64,000 nt of DNA from NCBI RefSeq assembly GCF_019797865.1, contig NZ_CP081869.1:1550001-1614000 (forward strand). The letters run 5' to 3'. Below, one piece after another: positions 27,723-38,252 of this stretch. Position 1 is the first letter of the stretch. The number at the start of each line of letters is the position of its first letter. The translations under genes were made by a program, and so were the position numbers. The notes beneath the pieces were generated by a model, which was not told where the DNA came from, searched no databases, and was given only the letters and a program-made list of their open reading frames with translations. Source of the DNA: Chenggangzhangella methanolivorans (lineage in GTDB: Bacteria > Pseudomonadota > Alphaproteobacteria > Rhizobiales > Methylopilaceae).

Positions 27723-28007
27723 TCAGGCTCCGGCTTCGGAGAGGACGCTCTCGACGGCCCCGATCGCCGCGTCGAGACGACGGCCGACCTCCTGCTCGAG
27801 CGTGCGATGCCTGGCTTCGGAGGCTTCGGCCTTGGCGGCCGACAGGTCGAGCAGATCGGCGAGGCGCTGACGGTCGTCGGCGAAGGCCTGCAGCTCCTCC
27901 TCGCGGGCGCGGGCGGCGTCGACCGTGTCGAGCGCGCGCGTCGCCGCGGCCTCCGCGGCCTCCAGCGCCGCGTTGAGCCGCCTCAGCGCCTGGTCGAGAT
28001 CGCCCAC
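27723..28007 (-). CDS. DUF4164 coiled-coil protein
   Basis: 94 aa, almost wholly helical with heptad-like Ala/Leu spacing (LDQALRRLNAALEAAEAAAT). This is the DUF4164 family found just upstream of zapA. Function not established; its linkage and shape suggest a ZapB-like partner at the Z-ring, which is inference. Confidence 0.75.
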   Translation of the reverse strand: MGDLDQALRRLNAALEAAEAAATRALDTVDAARAREEELQAFADDRQRLADLLDLSAAKAEASEARHRTLEQEVGRRLDAAIGAVESVLSEAGA

Positions 28008-28317
28008 TCTGTCCGATGTCCCCGTGGCCGGCGGCCGAAAACACTTACGGCCGCAACGTCTTGCCGCGCGACTTTAGGGGGCCGCGCCAAAAGCCGTCAA
28101 TCGCCGGCTGCGCTCCGTCCACCGGCGAACGGCGCCGGCGCAGCCGGGGGAACGAAGTCTGACTTTCGCGCCTTGCACGGTTGATAGGGGCGTCGCGCGA
28201 GTTGACTCGCGGCGCCGCCGTCCTAAACGTCCCGCGCGACATCGACGGGGCGCACGCCCCACCCTACGACCTACCGGGCGCAGCCTCTTAGCGCCTCGAA
28301 CCGATCGGACCAGCCCC
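28008..28317 (+). other. 310-bp intergenic region upstream of tkt
   Basis: No convincing gene. It contains a GC-rich inverted segment (28110-28145, CGGCTGCGC ... GCGCAGCCG). Promoter-like sequence near 28160-28190 (GACTTTCGCGCCTTGCACGG then TTGATAGG) could drive tkt, but the match is weak. It separates the divergent zapA and tkt groups. Confidence 0.4.
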
Positions 28318-30307
28318 ATGAGCGACGCCGCGACCCAACGCCGGATGGCGAACGCGATCCGCTTCCTTTCGATGGACGCAGTCGAGAAGGCCAATTCCGG
28401 CCATCCCGGAATGCCCATGGGCATGGCGGACGTGGCGACCGTGCTCTTCACCAAGATCCTGAAATATGACGCGACCGACCCGTATTGGGTCGACCGCGAC
28501 CGGTTCGTGCTCTCGGCCGGCCACGGCTCGATGCTGCTCTATTCGCTGCTCCACCTGACGGGCTCGAAGGAGATGACCATCGAGCAGCTCAAGAACTTCC
28601 GGCAGGTCGGCTCCAAGACCCCCGGGCACCCTGAGCGCGGCCACACCGAGAGCGTCGAGACCACCACGGGCCCGCTCGGCGCCGGCATCTCGAACGCCGT
28701 CGGCATGGCGCTCGCGGAACGCATCCTCGCGGCCGAATACCCGACCGTGTTCGGCCACCGCACCTTCGCCTTGTGTTCCGACGGCGACCTGATGGAGGGC
28801 ATCTCCCAGGAGGCGATCGCGATCGCGGGGCACTACCGGCTGTCGAAGCTCGTCTTCCTCTATGACGACAACGGCATCTCGATCGACGGCCACACCTCGC
28901 TCTCGGACTCGGTCGACCAGGTCGCCCGCTTCAAGGCCTGCGGCTGGAACGCCGTCCATGTCGACGGCCACGACGCCGACGCCGTCGAGGCGGCGATCAA
29001 GGCGACGGAAGGCTCCGACAAGCCGACGCTGATCGCCTGCAAGACCGTCATCGGCTTCGGCGCGCCCAACAAGGGCGGCACCGAGAAGGTCCACGGCTCC
29101 GCGCTCGGCGCCGACGAGATCGCGGCGGCCCGCAAGCATCTCGGCTGGGACTACGAGCCCTTCGTGGTGCCCGACGACCTGAAGTCGCTCTGGCTCGAGG
29201 CCGGCAAGCGCGGCCAGGGCGCCCGCAAGGAGTGGGAGAAGCGCTTCGAGGCGCTCGAGACGGGCGTCCGCAACGATCTCGAACGCCGCCTCCACGGCGA
29301 CCTGCCGGAGACCTTCGCCAAGGCGATGGCCGACTACAAGGCCAAGCTCTACGCCGAGCCGAAGGAGCTCGCGACCCGCAAGGCCGGCGAAGCCGCGCTC
29401 ACCGTGGTGAAGGGCGAACTGCCGGAGCTCGTTTCGGGCTCGGCCGACCTCACCCCGTCCAACAACACGCTCACCAAGAACATGACGGTGATCTCGCCCG
29501 AAGGCGGCGGCTCCTTCATGCATTGGGGCATCCGCGAGCACGGCATGGCGGGCGCGGTGAACGGCATGGCGATCCATGGCGGCATCCTGCCGGTCGGATC
29601 GACCTTCCTGGTGTTCTCCGACTACTGCCGCCCGTCGCTGCGGCTTGCGGCGCTGATGGGCATCCGCGTCGTGCAGGTCTTCACTCATGACTCGATCGGC
29701 GTCGGCGAGGACGGCCCGACCCACCAGCCGGTCGAGCATGTCGCGGCGCTGCGCGCGATCCCGAACCTCAACGTCTTCCGCCCCTGCGACGGCATCGAGA
29801 CGGCGGAGGCCTGGGAAGTGGCGGTCGCCTCGAAGACGCGGCCGAGCATCTTCGCGCTCACCCGCCAGAACCTGCCGCAGCTCCGCCTGAAAGACGCCGG
29901 AGAGAACCTCACGGCCAAGGGCGCGTATGAGCTGCAGGCCGCCGAGGGCGCGCCGATGGTCAGCCTGTTCGCCTCGGGCTCGGAAGTCAGCCTCGCGGCC
30001 GAGGCCAAGATCGCGCTCGACGCCGCCGGCGTCCCGACCCGCGTGGTGTCGGTGCCTTGCATGGACCTCTTCAACGACCAGAGCGGCGCCTATCGCGCGG
30101 AAGTGATCGGCACGGCGCCGGTCAAGATCGCGATCGAGGCGGCGATCCGGATGGGCTGGGACTCGATCGTCGGCTCGGACGGCGGCTTCGTCGGAATGTC
30201 GAGCTTCGGCGAAAGCGGGCCGTACAAGGAGGTCTACAAAAAGTTCGGCATCACGACCGAGGCGGGTCGTGGCGCTCGCAAAGGACATGAGCGCTTCAGC
30301 GGCGTGA
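28318..30307 (+). CDS. tkt: Transketolase (C-terminal frameshift)
   Basis: About 662 aa. Thiamine diphosphate enzyme that moves two-carbon ketol units in the pentose phosphate (and Calvin) pathways. The start is [23 protein letters not shown] motif region [24 protein letters not shown]; the pyrimidine domain has [15 protein letters not shown] and [19 protein letters not shown]. At about 30264 an extra G makes the frame run on; removing it gives [15 protein letters not shown] and TGA at 30305-30307, the usual short ending. It heads the tkt-gap-pgk-fba block. Confidence 0.95.
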
Positions 30308-30372
30308 ATGGCCTTCACGACGAAAAGTCATAGCTTCTACGGCTTTTCGCTCTATAGGACGGCCAGCCGGCT

Positions 30373-30464
30373 GTCATGCCCGAGCTTGTCTCGGGTATCC
30401 ACGACTTGATCGTAGGGCGTCGCGCCGAACGAAGTCGTGGATACCCGGCTTTGCCGGGCATGAC
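30373..30464. repeat. REP-like long palindrome between tkt and gap
   Basis: 92 bp: GTCATGCCCGAGCTTGTCTC then GGGTATCCACGACTT on the left, AAGTCGTGGATACCCGG then CTTTGCCGGGCATGAC on the right, about 27 bp of centre. It belongs to the same family as 33484-33576 and 35415-35510. Confidence 0.85.
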
Positions 30465-30541
30465 GCCGCGGATGAGTCTTGCGGCCGGCCGACGGATGGA
30501 TAAGTGCGCCGAACAGGCGCCGACGAGAGGATGGGACGAAA

Positions 30542-31549
30542 ATGACGGTGAAGGTCGCGATCAACGGTTTCGGGCGCATCGGCCGACTGGTGCTCCGGGC
30601 GATCGTGGAGTCCGGGCGCAAGGACATCCAGGTCGTGGCCATCAACGACCTCGGCCCGGTCGAGACCAACGCCCACCTTCTGCGCTACGACAGCGTCCAC
30701 GGCCGCTTCCCGGCCGAAGTCACCGTCAACGGCGACGTCATCACGGTGGCGGGCCACGGCGACATCAAGGCGACCGCGATCCGCAACCCGGCGGAGCTGC
30801 CGCATGGCGAGCTCGGCGTCGACATCGCGCTCGAATGTACCGGCCTCTTCACCGCCAAGGACAAGGCTGCGGCGCATCTGACCGCCGGCGCCAAGCGCGT
30901 GATCGTCTCGGCCCCGGGCGACGGCGTGGATCTCACCGTCGTGTTCGGCGTGAACCAGGACAAGCTCACCAAGGACCACCTGATCGTCTCGAACGCCTCC
31001 TGCACGACCAACTGCCTCGCGCCGGTCGCCAAGGTGCTGAACGACGCGATCGGCATCGACCATGGCTTCATGACGACGATCCACTCCTACACGGGCGACC
31101 AGCCGACGCTCGACACCATGCACAAGGATCTCTATCGCGGCCGCGCCGCGCTTTCGATGATCCCGACCTCGACCGGCGCCGCCAAGGCCGTCGGCCTCGT
31201 GCTGCCGGAGCTCAAGGGCAAGCTTGACGGCACCGCGATCCGCGTGCCGACCCCGAACGTCTCGGTGGTGGACTTCAAGTTCGTGGCCAAGCGTCCGACC
31301 TCGGTGCAGGAAGTCAACGACGCCATCAAGGCGGCGGCGGCGGGCCCGATGAAGGGAATCCTCGACGTCGTGGACGCGCCGCTCGTCTCCAGCGACTTCA
31401 ACCACAACCCGCATTCCTCGTCCTTCGCGCTCGACCAGACCAAGGTGCTCGAAGGAAACTTCGTGCGCGTGCTGAGCTGGTACGACAACGAGTGGGGCTT
31501 CTCGTCCCGCATGTCCGACACCGCGGTGGCGATGGCGAAGCTCATCTGA
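30542..31549 (+). CDS. gap: Glyceraldehyde-3-phosphate dehydrogenase
   Basis: 335 aa from ATG 30542; an earlier in-frame start adds 21 unconserved residues. The Rossmann start is [18 protein letters not shown]; the active site [11 protein letters not shown] has Cys154, and the catalytic His is in [10 protein letters not shown]. The residue at the NAD(P) adenine-ribose position (VAINDLG) has Asp as in NAD-dependent enzymes. It is separated from tkt by a repeat. Confidence 0.97.
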   Translation: MTVKVAINGFGRIGRLVLRAIVESGRKDIQVVAINDLGPVETNAHLLRYDSVHGRFPAEVTVNGDVITVAGHGDIKATAIRNPAELPHGELGVDIALECTGLFTAKDKAAAHLTAGAKRVIVSAPGDGVDLTVVFGVNQDKLTKDHLIVSNASCTTNCLAPVAKVLNDAIGIDHGFMTTIHSYTGDQPTLDTMHKDLYRGRAALSMIPTSTGAAKAVGLVLPELKGKLDGTAIRVPTPNVSVVDFKFVAKRPTSVQEVNDAIKAAAAGPMKGILDVVDAPLVSSDFNHNPHSSSFALDQTKVLEGNFVRVLSWYDNEWGFSSRMSDTAVAMAKLI

Positions 31550-31557
31550 CGGACAAT

Positions 31558-31679
31558 GCGTGCTTCGAGACGCGCGTCTTGCGACGCGCTCCTCGAGCCA
31601 TGAGGAGCGTTGAGGCAAACCTCGACCTCCCTCATGCCGAGGAGGCCGCGCCAGCGGCCGTCTCGAAGCGCGCAGTTCG
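31558..31679. repeat. Inverted repeat, TGCTTCGAGACG family
   Basis: Left arm GCGTGCTTCGAGACGCG, inner CTCCTCGAGCCATGAGGAG; right arm CTCATGCCGAGGAGGCC and GGCCGTCTCGAAGCGCG. It shares the outer arms with 38845-38966 and with a lone left half at about 40962-40980. It is a different family from the GTCATGCCC elements. Confidence 0.75.
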
Positions 31680-31691
31680 TTCCCGCCGCCC

Positions 31692-32264
31692 ATGACCTCC
31701 TTTCCCCCTCCCCGCCCCATCACCGCCCGCTGGCGCTCGCTCGACTGCGGCGGGCTCGACCATGCGGTGATCGCGCCCGAGGAGGGCCGCATCGTCGTGC
31801 GCGGCACGATCGTGGGCGCGCGCGGCGGGGCGGCTCCTTACGGCGTCTACTACCGGCTCGACCTCGACGAGGCCTGGCGCGTGCGCGAGCTCGCGCTTGG
31901 CACGGCGGACGGGCGCGGCCTGCACCTGCTCTCCGACGGCGCAGGCCATTGGGCGAACGGCACGGGCGAGCATCTCCCCCACTTCGACGGCTGCCACGAC
32001 GTCGATCTCGCGGGCACGGCCCTCACCAACACGCTGCCGATCCGCCGCCGCCCGTGGGAAGCGGGCATGCGATCGGAGCTCAAGATGGTCTATGTGCCGT
32101 TCGACAGTTTCGAACCGGTCGTCGACCTTCAAATCTACACATGCGTTGAGGCCGGCCGCCGCTTCCTCTACGAAGCCGCGGACCGCAGCTTCTCGGCCGA
32201 ACTGTCGATCGACGCGGACGGTCTCGTGACTGACTATCCCAGCCTCTTTGAACGGGTGCTCTGA
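31692..32264 (+). CDS. Putative glycolipid-binding domain protein (PF06475 type)
   Basis: 190 aa, no signal peptide. Conserved-looking blocks are [53 protein letters not shown] and [18 protein letters not shown], matching my memory of the putative glycolipid-binding family. No biochemical role is known. Its TGA overlaps the pgk ATG by one base (TGATG), so it is translationally linked to pgk. Confidence 0.75.
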   Translation: MTSFPPPRPITARWRSLDCGGLDHAVIAPEEGRIVVRGTIVGARGGAAPYGVYYRLDLDEAWRVRELALGTADGRGLHLLSDGAGHWANGTGEHLPHFDGCHDVDLAGTALTNTLPIRRRPWEAGMRSELKMVYVPFDSFEPVVDLQIYTCVEAGRRFLYEAADRSFSAELSIDADGLVTDYPSLFERVL

Positions 32265-33460
32265 TGGCCGCCTTCAAGACCCTCGACGACGTCGACGTCG
32301 CCGGCAAGCGCGTGCTCGTGCGCGTGGACCTCAACGTGCCGATGGACGGCGACCGGGTCACCGACGACACGCGCCTGCGCGCCATCGAGCCCACGCTTCG
32401 CGAGCTCGCGCAGAAGGGCGCCCGGACCATCCTGCTCGCCCATTTCGGCCGCCCGAAGGGCAAGCGCGACGAGAGCCAATCGCTGAAGGTGGTGGTGCCG
32501 GCGCTCGAAAAGACGCTGATGCAGGACGTCCAGTTCGCCGACGATTGCGTGGGCGAAGCAGCCGAGGCCGCGGTCGCGAAGCTCGCGCCCGGCGACGTGC
32601 TGCTGCTCGAGAACACCCGTTTTCATGCCGGCGAGGAGAAGAACGAGCCGGACTTCGCCGCCTCGATCGCCAAGCTCGGAGACATCTATGTCAACGACGC
32701 CTTCTCGGCCGCGCACCGCGCCCACGCCTCGACCGAAGGCGTCGCCAGGCTCCTGCCGTCCTATGCCGGCCGCGCCATGCAGGCCGAACTCGAGGCCCTC
32801 GCCAAGGCGCTATCGTCTCCTGAGCGCCCCGTGGTGGCGGTCGTCGGCGGCGCGAAGGTCTCGACCAAGCTCGACCTCCTCGGCAACCTCGTGTCGAAGG
32901 TCGACTATCTCGTCATCGGCGGCGGCATGGCCAACACGTTTCTGGCGGCTCATGGCGTCGACGTCGGCAAGTCGCTCTGCGAGAAGGATCTGGTCGGCAC
33001 CGCGCTGGAGATCGAGCAGAAGGCCAAGGCCGCCGGCTGCACGATCGTGCTGCCGAGCGACGGCCGGCTCGCCAAGGAGTTCAAGGCCAACGCCGAGAAC
33101 CGCGTCGCCCCAGTGACCGAAGTCGGCGCCGACGAGATGATCCTCGACGTCGGCCCGAAGGCTTCGGCGGAGGTCGGCGAGGTGTTCGCCAAGGCCAAGA
33201 CGCTCGTGTGGAACGGCCCGTTCGGCGCCTTCGAGATCGAGCCCTTCGACGCGGGCACCAACGCGGCGGCGCAAAAGGCGGCGGAGCTCACCGAAGCCGG
33301 AAAGCTGCTGTCGGTCGCGGGCGGCGGCGACACCGTCGCGGCGCTCAACCATGCGGGCGTCGCGGACAAGTTTTCCTATGTGTCGACCGCCGGCGGCGCC
33401 TTCCTCGAATGGCTCGAGGGCAAGGAGCTCCCGGGCGTCGCGGCCCTCAGCCGGGGCTGA
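32264..33460 (+). CDS. pgk: Phosphoglycerate kinase
   Basis: 398 aa. The N-terminal substrate domain has [20 protein letters not shown] and [15 protein letters not shown]; the hinge and C-terminal nucleotide domain has [20 protein letters not shown], and the C-terminus has [14 protein letters not shown]. It makes ATP from 1,3-bisphosphoglycerate (or the reverse in carbon fixation or gluconeogenesis). Start ATG overlaps the upstream stop. Confidence 0.97.
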   Translation: MAAFKTLDDVDVAGKRVLVRVDLNVPMDGDRVTDDTRLRAIEPTLRELAQKGARTILLAHFGRPKGKRDESQSLKVVVPALEKTLMQDVQFADDCVGEAAEAAVAKLAPGDVLLLENTRFHAGEEKNEPDFAASIAKLGDIYVNDAFSAAHRAHASTEGVARLLPSYAGRAMQAELEALAKALSSPERPVVAVVGGAKVSTKLDLLGNLVSKVDYLVIGGGMANTFLAAHGVDVGKSLCEKDLVGTALEIEQKAKAAGCTIVLPSDGRLAKEFKANAENRVAPVTEVGADEMILDVGPKASAEVGEVFAKAKTLVWNGPFGAFEIEPFDAGTNAAAQKAAELTEAGKLLSVAGGGDTVAALNHAGVADKFSYVSTAGGAFLEWLEGKELPGVAALSRG

Positions 33461-33483
33461 GAGCGCGGGACGTGTGTCCAGCC

Positions 33484-33576
33484 GTCATGCCCGGCGAAGC
33501 CGGCCATCACGACTTCGGTCGACATCGCGCTTTACGATAAAGTCGTGGATGCCCGCGCAAAAGCGCGGGAATGACG
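33484..33576. repeat. REP-like long palindrome after pgk
   Basis: 93 bp, GTCATGCCCGGCGAAGCCGG ... ACGACTT left half (the left inner arm is degraded: CATCACGACTT) and AAGTCGTGGATGCCCGCG then AAAGCGCGGGAATGAC on the right. Confidence 0.8.
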
Positions 33577-33690
33577 ATGTCGTCGCCTCTTCACGAACCG
33601 CCGCTTACGTAATTTTACCGACTGGCCGCTTGGCGGACGCCGGCTTATCGTCGCTCGATTAGCGACCCGCCGTCTCGGGGATTGTCGGCG

Positions 33691-34278
33691 ATGCGTGTCT
33701 TGCGTCCGCTCGGACGGGCTCTTGTGATCGCGGCGGCGCTCGCCGCGGCGCCGGGCGTCCATGCGCAGCAGGGGCCGCGGCAGAAGCCCACCGCCAAAGC
33801 TCCCGAGACCAAGGCGCCTGAACCCGGCTCCATCAAAGGCTTCTGGAAGTTCGGCTCGACGGTGATCGCGGTCGCCGAAAAGCCCGATCCTGCGCTCGGC
33901 TCCTGCTATGTCGGCATGCCGGTCGGGGCTTCTTATGTCGATTTCGACGACGAGGGGCGGCTCGCGATCCAGTTCACCTCCGAGATGATCGCCCAGCGCA
34001 ACGGGGCCCCGACCGAGCTCGGCAAGGCGAGTTTTTCGGGCGCGGCGCTGCTGCGTTACGGGCCGAACGGCGAGGGCCGCCTCGAATTCGTGGCCAAGGG
34101 CGCAGGGTTTTCGGGCGGCGCCGAACACTTCTTCGACAGCGCCTTTCCGGTGAAGGATTTTTCCGCGACGCTCAACGGCGGCCTGCTGAACGTCCAGTTC
34201 AAGTTCGCGGTCGACGCCTTCCCGGGCCGCTGTGTTTTCAGCGTCACCGGCGTTTACTACAAGGGCGTGTATCGCTAG
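33691..34278 (+). CDS. Secreted hypothetical protein
   Basis: 195 aa from ATG 33691. Signal peptide (VLRPLGRALVIAAALAAAPG to VHAQ), a Pro/Lys-rich spacer, then a domain with two Cys (GSCYVGMPVGASYVDF and GRCVFSVTGVYYKGVYR) and alternating hydrophobics suggesting a beta sandwich. I do not recognise the family. It stands alone between pgk and the aldolase. Confidence 0.6.
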   Translation: MRVLRPLGRALVIAAALAAAPGVHAQQGPRQKPTAKAPETKAPEPGSIKGFWKFGSTVIAVAEKPDPALGSCYVGMPVGASYVDFDDEGRLAIQFTSEMIAQRNGAPTELGKASFSGAALLRYGPNGEGRLEFVAKGAGFSGGAEHFFDSAFPVKDFSATLNGGLLNVQFKFAVDAFPGRCVFSVTGVYYKGVYR

Positions 34279-34380
34279 TCGTCCGTCCTGACGCGCCGCG
34301 TCGCCCGCGACAAGCGCGCCGACGCGCCCTATAAAGGCCGCGCGACATCTGGAACCGTTTGAAGAGCTTCCGAGAGGACG

Positions 34381-35348
34381 ATGAACGTCTCGACCCCGAT
34401 CACCGGCGGAACCCGCCTCGCCATCACGCCGCGCGTCCGCGAGATCCTGTCCTGGTACGAAAGCGACAATCCCGGGACGAAGGGAAACCTCGTCCGCCTG
34501 CTGATGACCGGCAAGCTGGCCGGCACCGGCAAGCTCGTCATCCTGCCGGTCGACCAGGGCTTTGAGCACGGCCCGGCGCGCTCGTTCTCCGTGAACCCGG
34601 CGGCCTACGACCCGCACTACCACTTCCAGCTCGCGATCGACGCAGGTCTCAACGCCTACGCCGCGCCTCTCGGCATGCTGGAGGCCGGCGCCGACACCTT
34701 CGCGGGCCAGATCCCGACCATCCTGAAGATGAACAGCGCCAACTCGCTGTCGCGTCTCAACGAGGACGCCGACCAGGCGGTGACGGCGTCGGTGGCGGAT
34801 GCTGTCCGCCTTGGCTGCTCGGCCATCGGCTTCACCATCTATCCGGGCTCCGACCAGGCCTATGACCAGATGGAGGAGATCCGCGAGCTGGCGGCGGAGG
34901 CCAAGTCCGTGGGCCTTGCGGTCGTGGTGTGGTCCTACGCGCGCGGCGGCGAGCTCGACAAGGCCGGCGAGACCTCGGCCGACGTCATCGCCTACGCCGC
35001 CCACATCGCGGCGCTACTCGGCGCGCACATCATCAAGGTGAAGCCGCCGACCGAGAAGATCGCGCTCGCCCCGGCCCAGAAGGCCTACGAGAAGGGCAAG
35101 ATCCCGCTCGGCACGCTGGAGGACCGCATCCGCGACGTCGTGAAGAGCTGCTTCAACGGCCGCCGCATCGTGATCTTCTCCGGCGGCGAGGCCAAGGCCG
35201 ACGCCAACGCCGTGCTCGACGAGATCCGCCAGATCGCCGCCGCGGCGCCTTCGGCTCGATCATGGGCCGCAACGCCTTCCAGCGCCCGCGCGAGGAAGCC
35301 ATCAAGCTGCTCGACGACATCATGGACATCTACGCCAAGGCGGGATGA
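34381..35348 (+). CDS. Class I fructose-bisphosphate aldolase (DhnA/FbaB type), frameshifted
   Basis: About 322 aa after correction. It starts MNVSTPITGGTRLAITPRVR; LVILPVDQGFEHGPARSF is the family signature, GFTIYPGSDQAYDQMEEI follows, and the Schiff-base Lys lies in AHIIKVKPPTEK. One base is missing near 35245; the restored end is AFGSIMGRNAFQRPREEAIK to YAKAG with TGA at 35346-35348. It cleaves or forms fructose 1,6-bisphosphate, completing the tkt-gap-pgk-fba set. Confidence 0.9.
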
Positions 35349-35414
35349 GCCGATCGAACTGCTCCCGTTTGGCGTTGTCCGGGATCGCTTTCCTGAATGA
35401 ACGCCGGCTTTGCC

Positions 35415-35510
35415 GTCATGCCCGCGCGGCCGCGCGGGCATCCACGACTTTCTGGGATCGTAGAGCCCGACGCCGAAGTCGTGGATACCCGAGCAAAGCG
35501 CGGGCATGAC
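35415..35510. repeat. REP-like long palindrome after the aldolase
   Basis: 96 bp: GTCATGCCCGCGCGGCCGCG then GGCATCCACGACTT, centre, GAAGTCGTGGATACCCG then AAAGCGCGGGCATGAC. Third member of the family in 5 kb. Confidence 0.85.
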
Positions 35511-35631
35511 GGGAGTGTTTCTCACGCTCCGTCTGCTGGGTCTGCAGACCGGCGTCGATACGACCTTCCGCCCCGCTTTCGCCATTTCCCGGCGTGACAC
35601 AGCGCGTCCCGGACCGCTATTGATCGCGCCC

Positions 35632-36264
35632 ATGACCGACGCGCCCGCTCCCCGCCTTCTGCTGATCACGCCCGTGCTCGCCGAGATCGACGCCTTCGAG
35701 GCGACGCTCGAAAGCGCGGTGCTGGCCGGCGACGTGGCCGCCGTCGTCATCCGCCTCGCGCCGGCCGACGAACGCACCCTTCTCGCCCGCGCCAAGGCGC
35801 TGGTCTCCGCCGTGCAATCGGAGGGCGCCGCGGCCCTGCTCGCGGGCGACGGCGTCGAGGAGATCGTGGGCCGCTCCGGCGCCGACGGCGTCCATGTCGC
35901 GACCGCCGTCGAGGCGATCGAGGCGATCGAGCGTTTCGCGCCCGAGAAGATCGTGGGATGCGGGCCGCTGGTCTCGCGCGACGAAGCGATGTCGGTCGGA
36001 GAGGCGGGCGCGGACTATGTGCTGTTCGGCGCCGACGACGCCGATTTCGAGCAGACGCTCGAGCGCGTCGGCTGGTGGGTCCCGATCTTCCAGACGCCCT
36101 GCGTCGGCGTCGCTGCGACCATCGACGACGTGTCGGCGCTCGCGCGGGAAAACGTCGAGTTCGTCGGGCTCGGCGACGCCGTCTGGCGCAACGAGGCGGG
36201 CCCCGCCGCCGCGGTCGCCGCCGCCGAGGCCATGCTGTCGCTCGCGCGGGCTCCCGGCTCGTGA
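35632..36264 (+). CDS. Thiamine phosphate synthase-like (ThiE/TenI fold) protein
   Basis: 210 aa from ATG 35632. A TIM-barrel of the TMP-TENI type: RLLLITPVLAEIDAFEATLE, VAAVVIRLAPADERTLLA, GADGVHVATAVEAIEAIE and GADYVLFGADDAD. The pyrophosphate- and HMP-binding residues of true ThiE (KD.T, Q...KD) are hard to find, so catalysis is uncertain. In Rhizobiales a ThiE-like gene regularly follows pgk-fba. It is coupled to the next gene by a GTGA overlap. Confidence 0.75.
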   Translation: MTDAPAPRLLLITPVLAEIDAFEATLESAVLAGDVAAVVIRLAPADERTLLARAKALVSAVQSEGAAALLAGDGVEEIVGRSGADGVHVATAVEAIEAIERFAPEKIVGCGPLVSRDEAMSVGEAGADYVLFGADDADFEQTLERVGWWVPIFQTPCVGVAATIDDVSALARENVEFVGLGDAVWRNEAGPAAAVAAAEAMLSLARAPGS

Positions 36265-37427
36265 GGCCGCTCGGCGCGAGGAGGATCGGCGCGACGCTGC
36301 TCGCCCTGCTCGCGGCCTCGCCGGCGCTCGCCGCGGAGCCGGCGAAGCGGCCGGCGCCGCCGCGCGAGAAGGCCCAGGCCGCCGCCCCCGAAATCGTCAG
36401 TCCCGAGCTGCCGATCCCGAGCTTCCGCGAGATGATGCAGCTGACGCCCGGCCCGAGCGCGCCGCAGGCCCAGCCGGCGCCCGAAGGACCGGTCGACCCC
36501 AACGCCGACGTCGCCTTCGGCGCCTATCAGCGCGGCTTCTATCGCCAGGCCTTCGAGGAGGCGACCCGCCGCGCCGCCGCCAACCCGCCCGACCCCGCCG
36601 CCATGACGCTGCTCGGCGAGCTCTACGCCAACGGCTACTTCGTGCCGCGCGCGCCCAAGCTCTCGCTCGACTGGTACGGCCGCGCGGCGCAGGCCGGCGA
36701 CCCCAAGGCGATGACGGCGCTCGCGCTCGCCCATCAGGGGAACGGCGGCGCGAAAGACGAGACCGCCGCGATGGCGCTGTTTGAGCGCGCGAGCGAGAAG
36801 AACGAGCCCGAGGCGCTCTACAACCTCGCGGTGCTGCGGCTGGAGCGCGGCGGCTCGCCCCAGCAGACCGCCGCCGCCGCGCGGCTGATGAAGCGCGCGG
36901 CTGAACTCGGCGAGGCGGCGGCGCAATACGCCTACGCCGCGCTGCTGAAGGAAGGGCGCGGCGTCGAGCGCGACCAGTCGGCCGCGGCCGAATGGATGCG
37001 CCGCGCCGCCGAGCAGGACGACGTGGCGGCGCTCGTCGAGTACGGGATCATGGTGTTCAACGGCGCCGGCGTCGTGAAGAACGAGGCGGAGGCGGCGCGC
37101 CTCTTCCGCCGCGCCGCAGACCAGGGCAACCCGATCGGCCAGAACCGGCTCGCGCGGCTCTACGCCTATGGCCGCGGCGTCGAGCGCGACGCGGCCAAGG
37201 CCGCCGCCTGGCACAAACTCGCGAGTCGACAGGGCCTTCGCGACCCCTGGCTCGAAGGCTTCGCCGAGACCTTGCAGCCGGAGGATCGGGCCGCGGCCGA
37301 CGCGCTCGTCGAGCGTTGGAGCGAGGGTTTCGGACCGGTGGCGCGGGTGGCGGCGGCTCCCGCGGCCTCCGCCGCCACGTCGCCTCAACCGACCGCCGCG
37401 CAGGCGCCGACCTCCGCCAAGCCTTGA
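36261..37427 (+). CDS. Secreted Sel1-repeat (TPR-like) protein
   Basis: 388 aa from the GTG at 36261, which overlaps the upstream stop; that start places a signal peptide (GATLLALLAASPALAAEPA) correctly. A Pro-rich stretch is followed by six or so Sel1 repeats (e.g. AYAALLKEGRGVERDQSAAA EWMRRAAEQ, ARLYAYGRGVERDAAKAAA WHKLA). A low-complexity Ala/Pro tail closes it. Sel1 proteins serve as periplasmic scaffolds or in exopolysaccharide and stress pathways; partner unknown. Confidence 0.85.
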   Translation: MRPLGARRIGATLLALLAASPALAAEPAKRPAPPREKAQAAAPEIVSPELPIPSFREMMQLTPGPSAPQAQPAPEGPVDPNADVAFGAYQRGFYRQAFEEATRRAAANPPDPAAMTLLGELYANGYFVPRAPKLSLDWYGRAAQAGDPKAMTALALAHQGNGGAKDETAAMALFERASEKNEPEALYNLAVLRLERGGSPQQTAAAARLMKRAAELGEAAAQYAYAALLKEGRGVERDQSAAAEWMRRAAEQDDVAALVEYGIMVFNGAGVVKNEAEAARLFRRAADQGNPIGQNRLARLYAYGRGVERDAAKAAAWHKLASRQGLRDPWLEGFAETLQPEDRAAADALVERWSEGFGPVARVAAAPAASAATSPQPTAAQAPTSAKP

Positions 37428-37515
37428 CGCGGGCGCCTCGCGCGGGCAAACGACGCCCGACCGCGCGGGTTGAAACGCGCGCGGGCCCCAATCGAGCGCC
37501 CGAAAGCCAAGTCCC

Positions 37516-38079
37516 ATGAAGATCAACGGCAACCAGATCACGCCCGGCATGGTCATCCAGCACGACGGCGGCCTCTGGGCCGCGGTCAAGACCAACGCCG
37601 TCAAGCCCGGCAAGGGCGGCGCCTTCAACCAGGTCGAGCTCAAGAACCTGATCGACGGCCGCAAGCTCAACGAGCGCTTCCGGGCCGACGAGACCGTCGA
37701 GCGCGTCCGCCTCGAGCAGAAGGACTTCCAGTTCCTCTACGCCGAGGGCGACGACCTCGTCTTCATGGACACCGCCACCTACGACCAGATCACGATCGCG
37801 ACCGACTTCATCGGCGAGCGCGCGGCCTTCCTGCAGGACGGCATGACGGTCACGGTCGAGATGCACGAGGAGCGCCCGATCGGCGTCAAGCTACCCGATC
37901 ATGTCGTCCTCGAGATCGTCGAGGCCGACCCCGTCGTGAAGGGCCAGACCGCGGCCTCCTCCTACAAGCCCGCCAAGCTCGAGAACGGCCTGCGCGTGAT
38001 GGTGCCGCCCTTCATCGGCACCGGCGAGCGCATCGTGGTCGACACCAACGAAGTCACCTATCTGCGCCGCGCCGACTGA
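37516..38079 (+). CDS. efp: Elongation factor P
   Basis: 187 aa, three OB-like domains. The tip loop KPGKGGAF carries the lysine (Lys33) that is beta-lysylated in EpmA-containing bacteria; the C-terminal signature is visible as VTYLRRAD after [12 protein letters not shown]. It relieves stalling at proline runs. epmA/epmB are not in the window. Confidence 0.96.
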   Translation: MKINGNQITPGMVIQHDGGLWAAVKTNAVKPGKGGAFNQVELKNLIDGRKLNERFRADETVERVRLEQKDFQFLYAEGDDLVFMDTATYDQITIATDFIGERAAFLQDGMTVTVEMHEERPIGVKLPDHVVLEIVEADPVVKGQTAASSYKPAKLENGLRVMVPPFIGTGERIVVDTNEVTYLRRAD

Positions 38080-38099
38080 CCCACGAGCGCGACGTCTCC

Positions 38100-38235
38100 A
38101 CGCCCCTCCCCACTTGCGGGAGAGCGCAAGGGTGATGGGCGCCGGCGGCGCCGGTTCCGGAAGAGGCGTCGCCCACGCCCCTCATCCGACCTCCGCCTTC
38201 GGCTCCGGCCGCCTTCTCCCGCAAGGGGAGAAGGA
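38100..38235. repeat. Intergenic inverted repeat after efp
   Basis: Arms CCCCTCCCCACTTGCGGGAG and GCCTTCTCCCGCAAGGGGAG with inner GATGGGCGCCGGCGG/CGTCGCCCACGCC. Similar in composition to 15174-15325, which points to a third intergenic repeat family. Confidence 0.6.
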
Positions 38236-38252
38236 CGAAAGAAGGAGACGGC

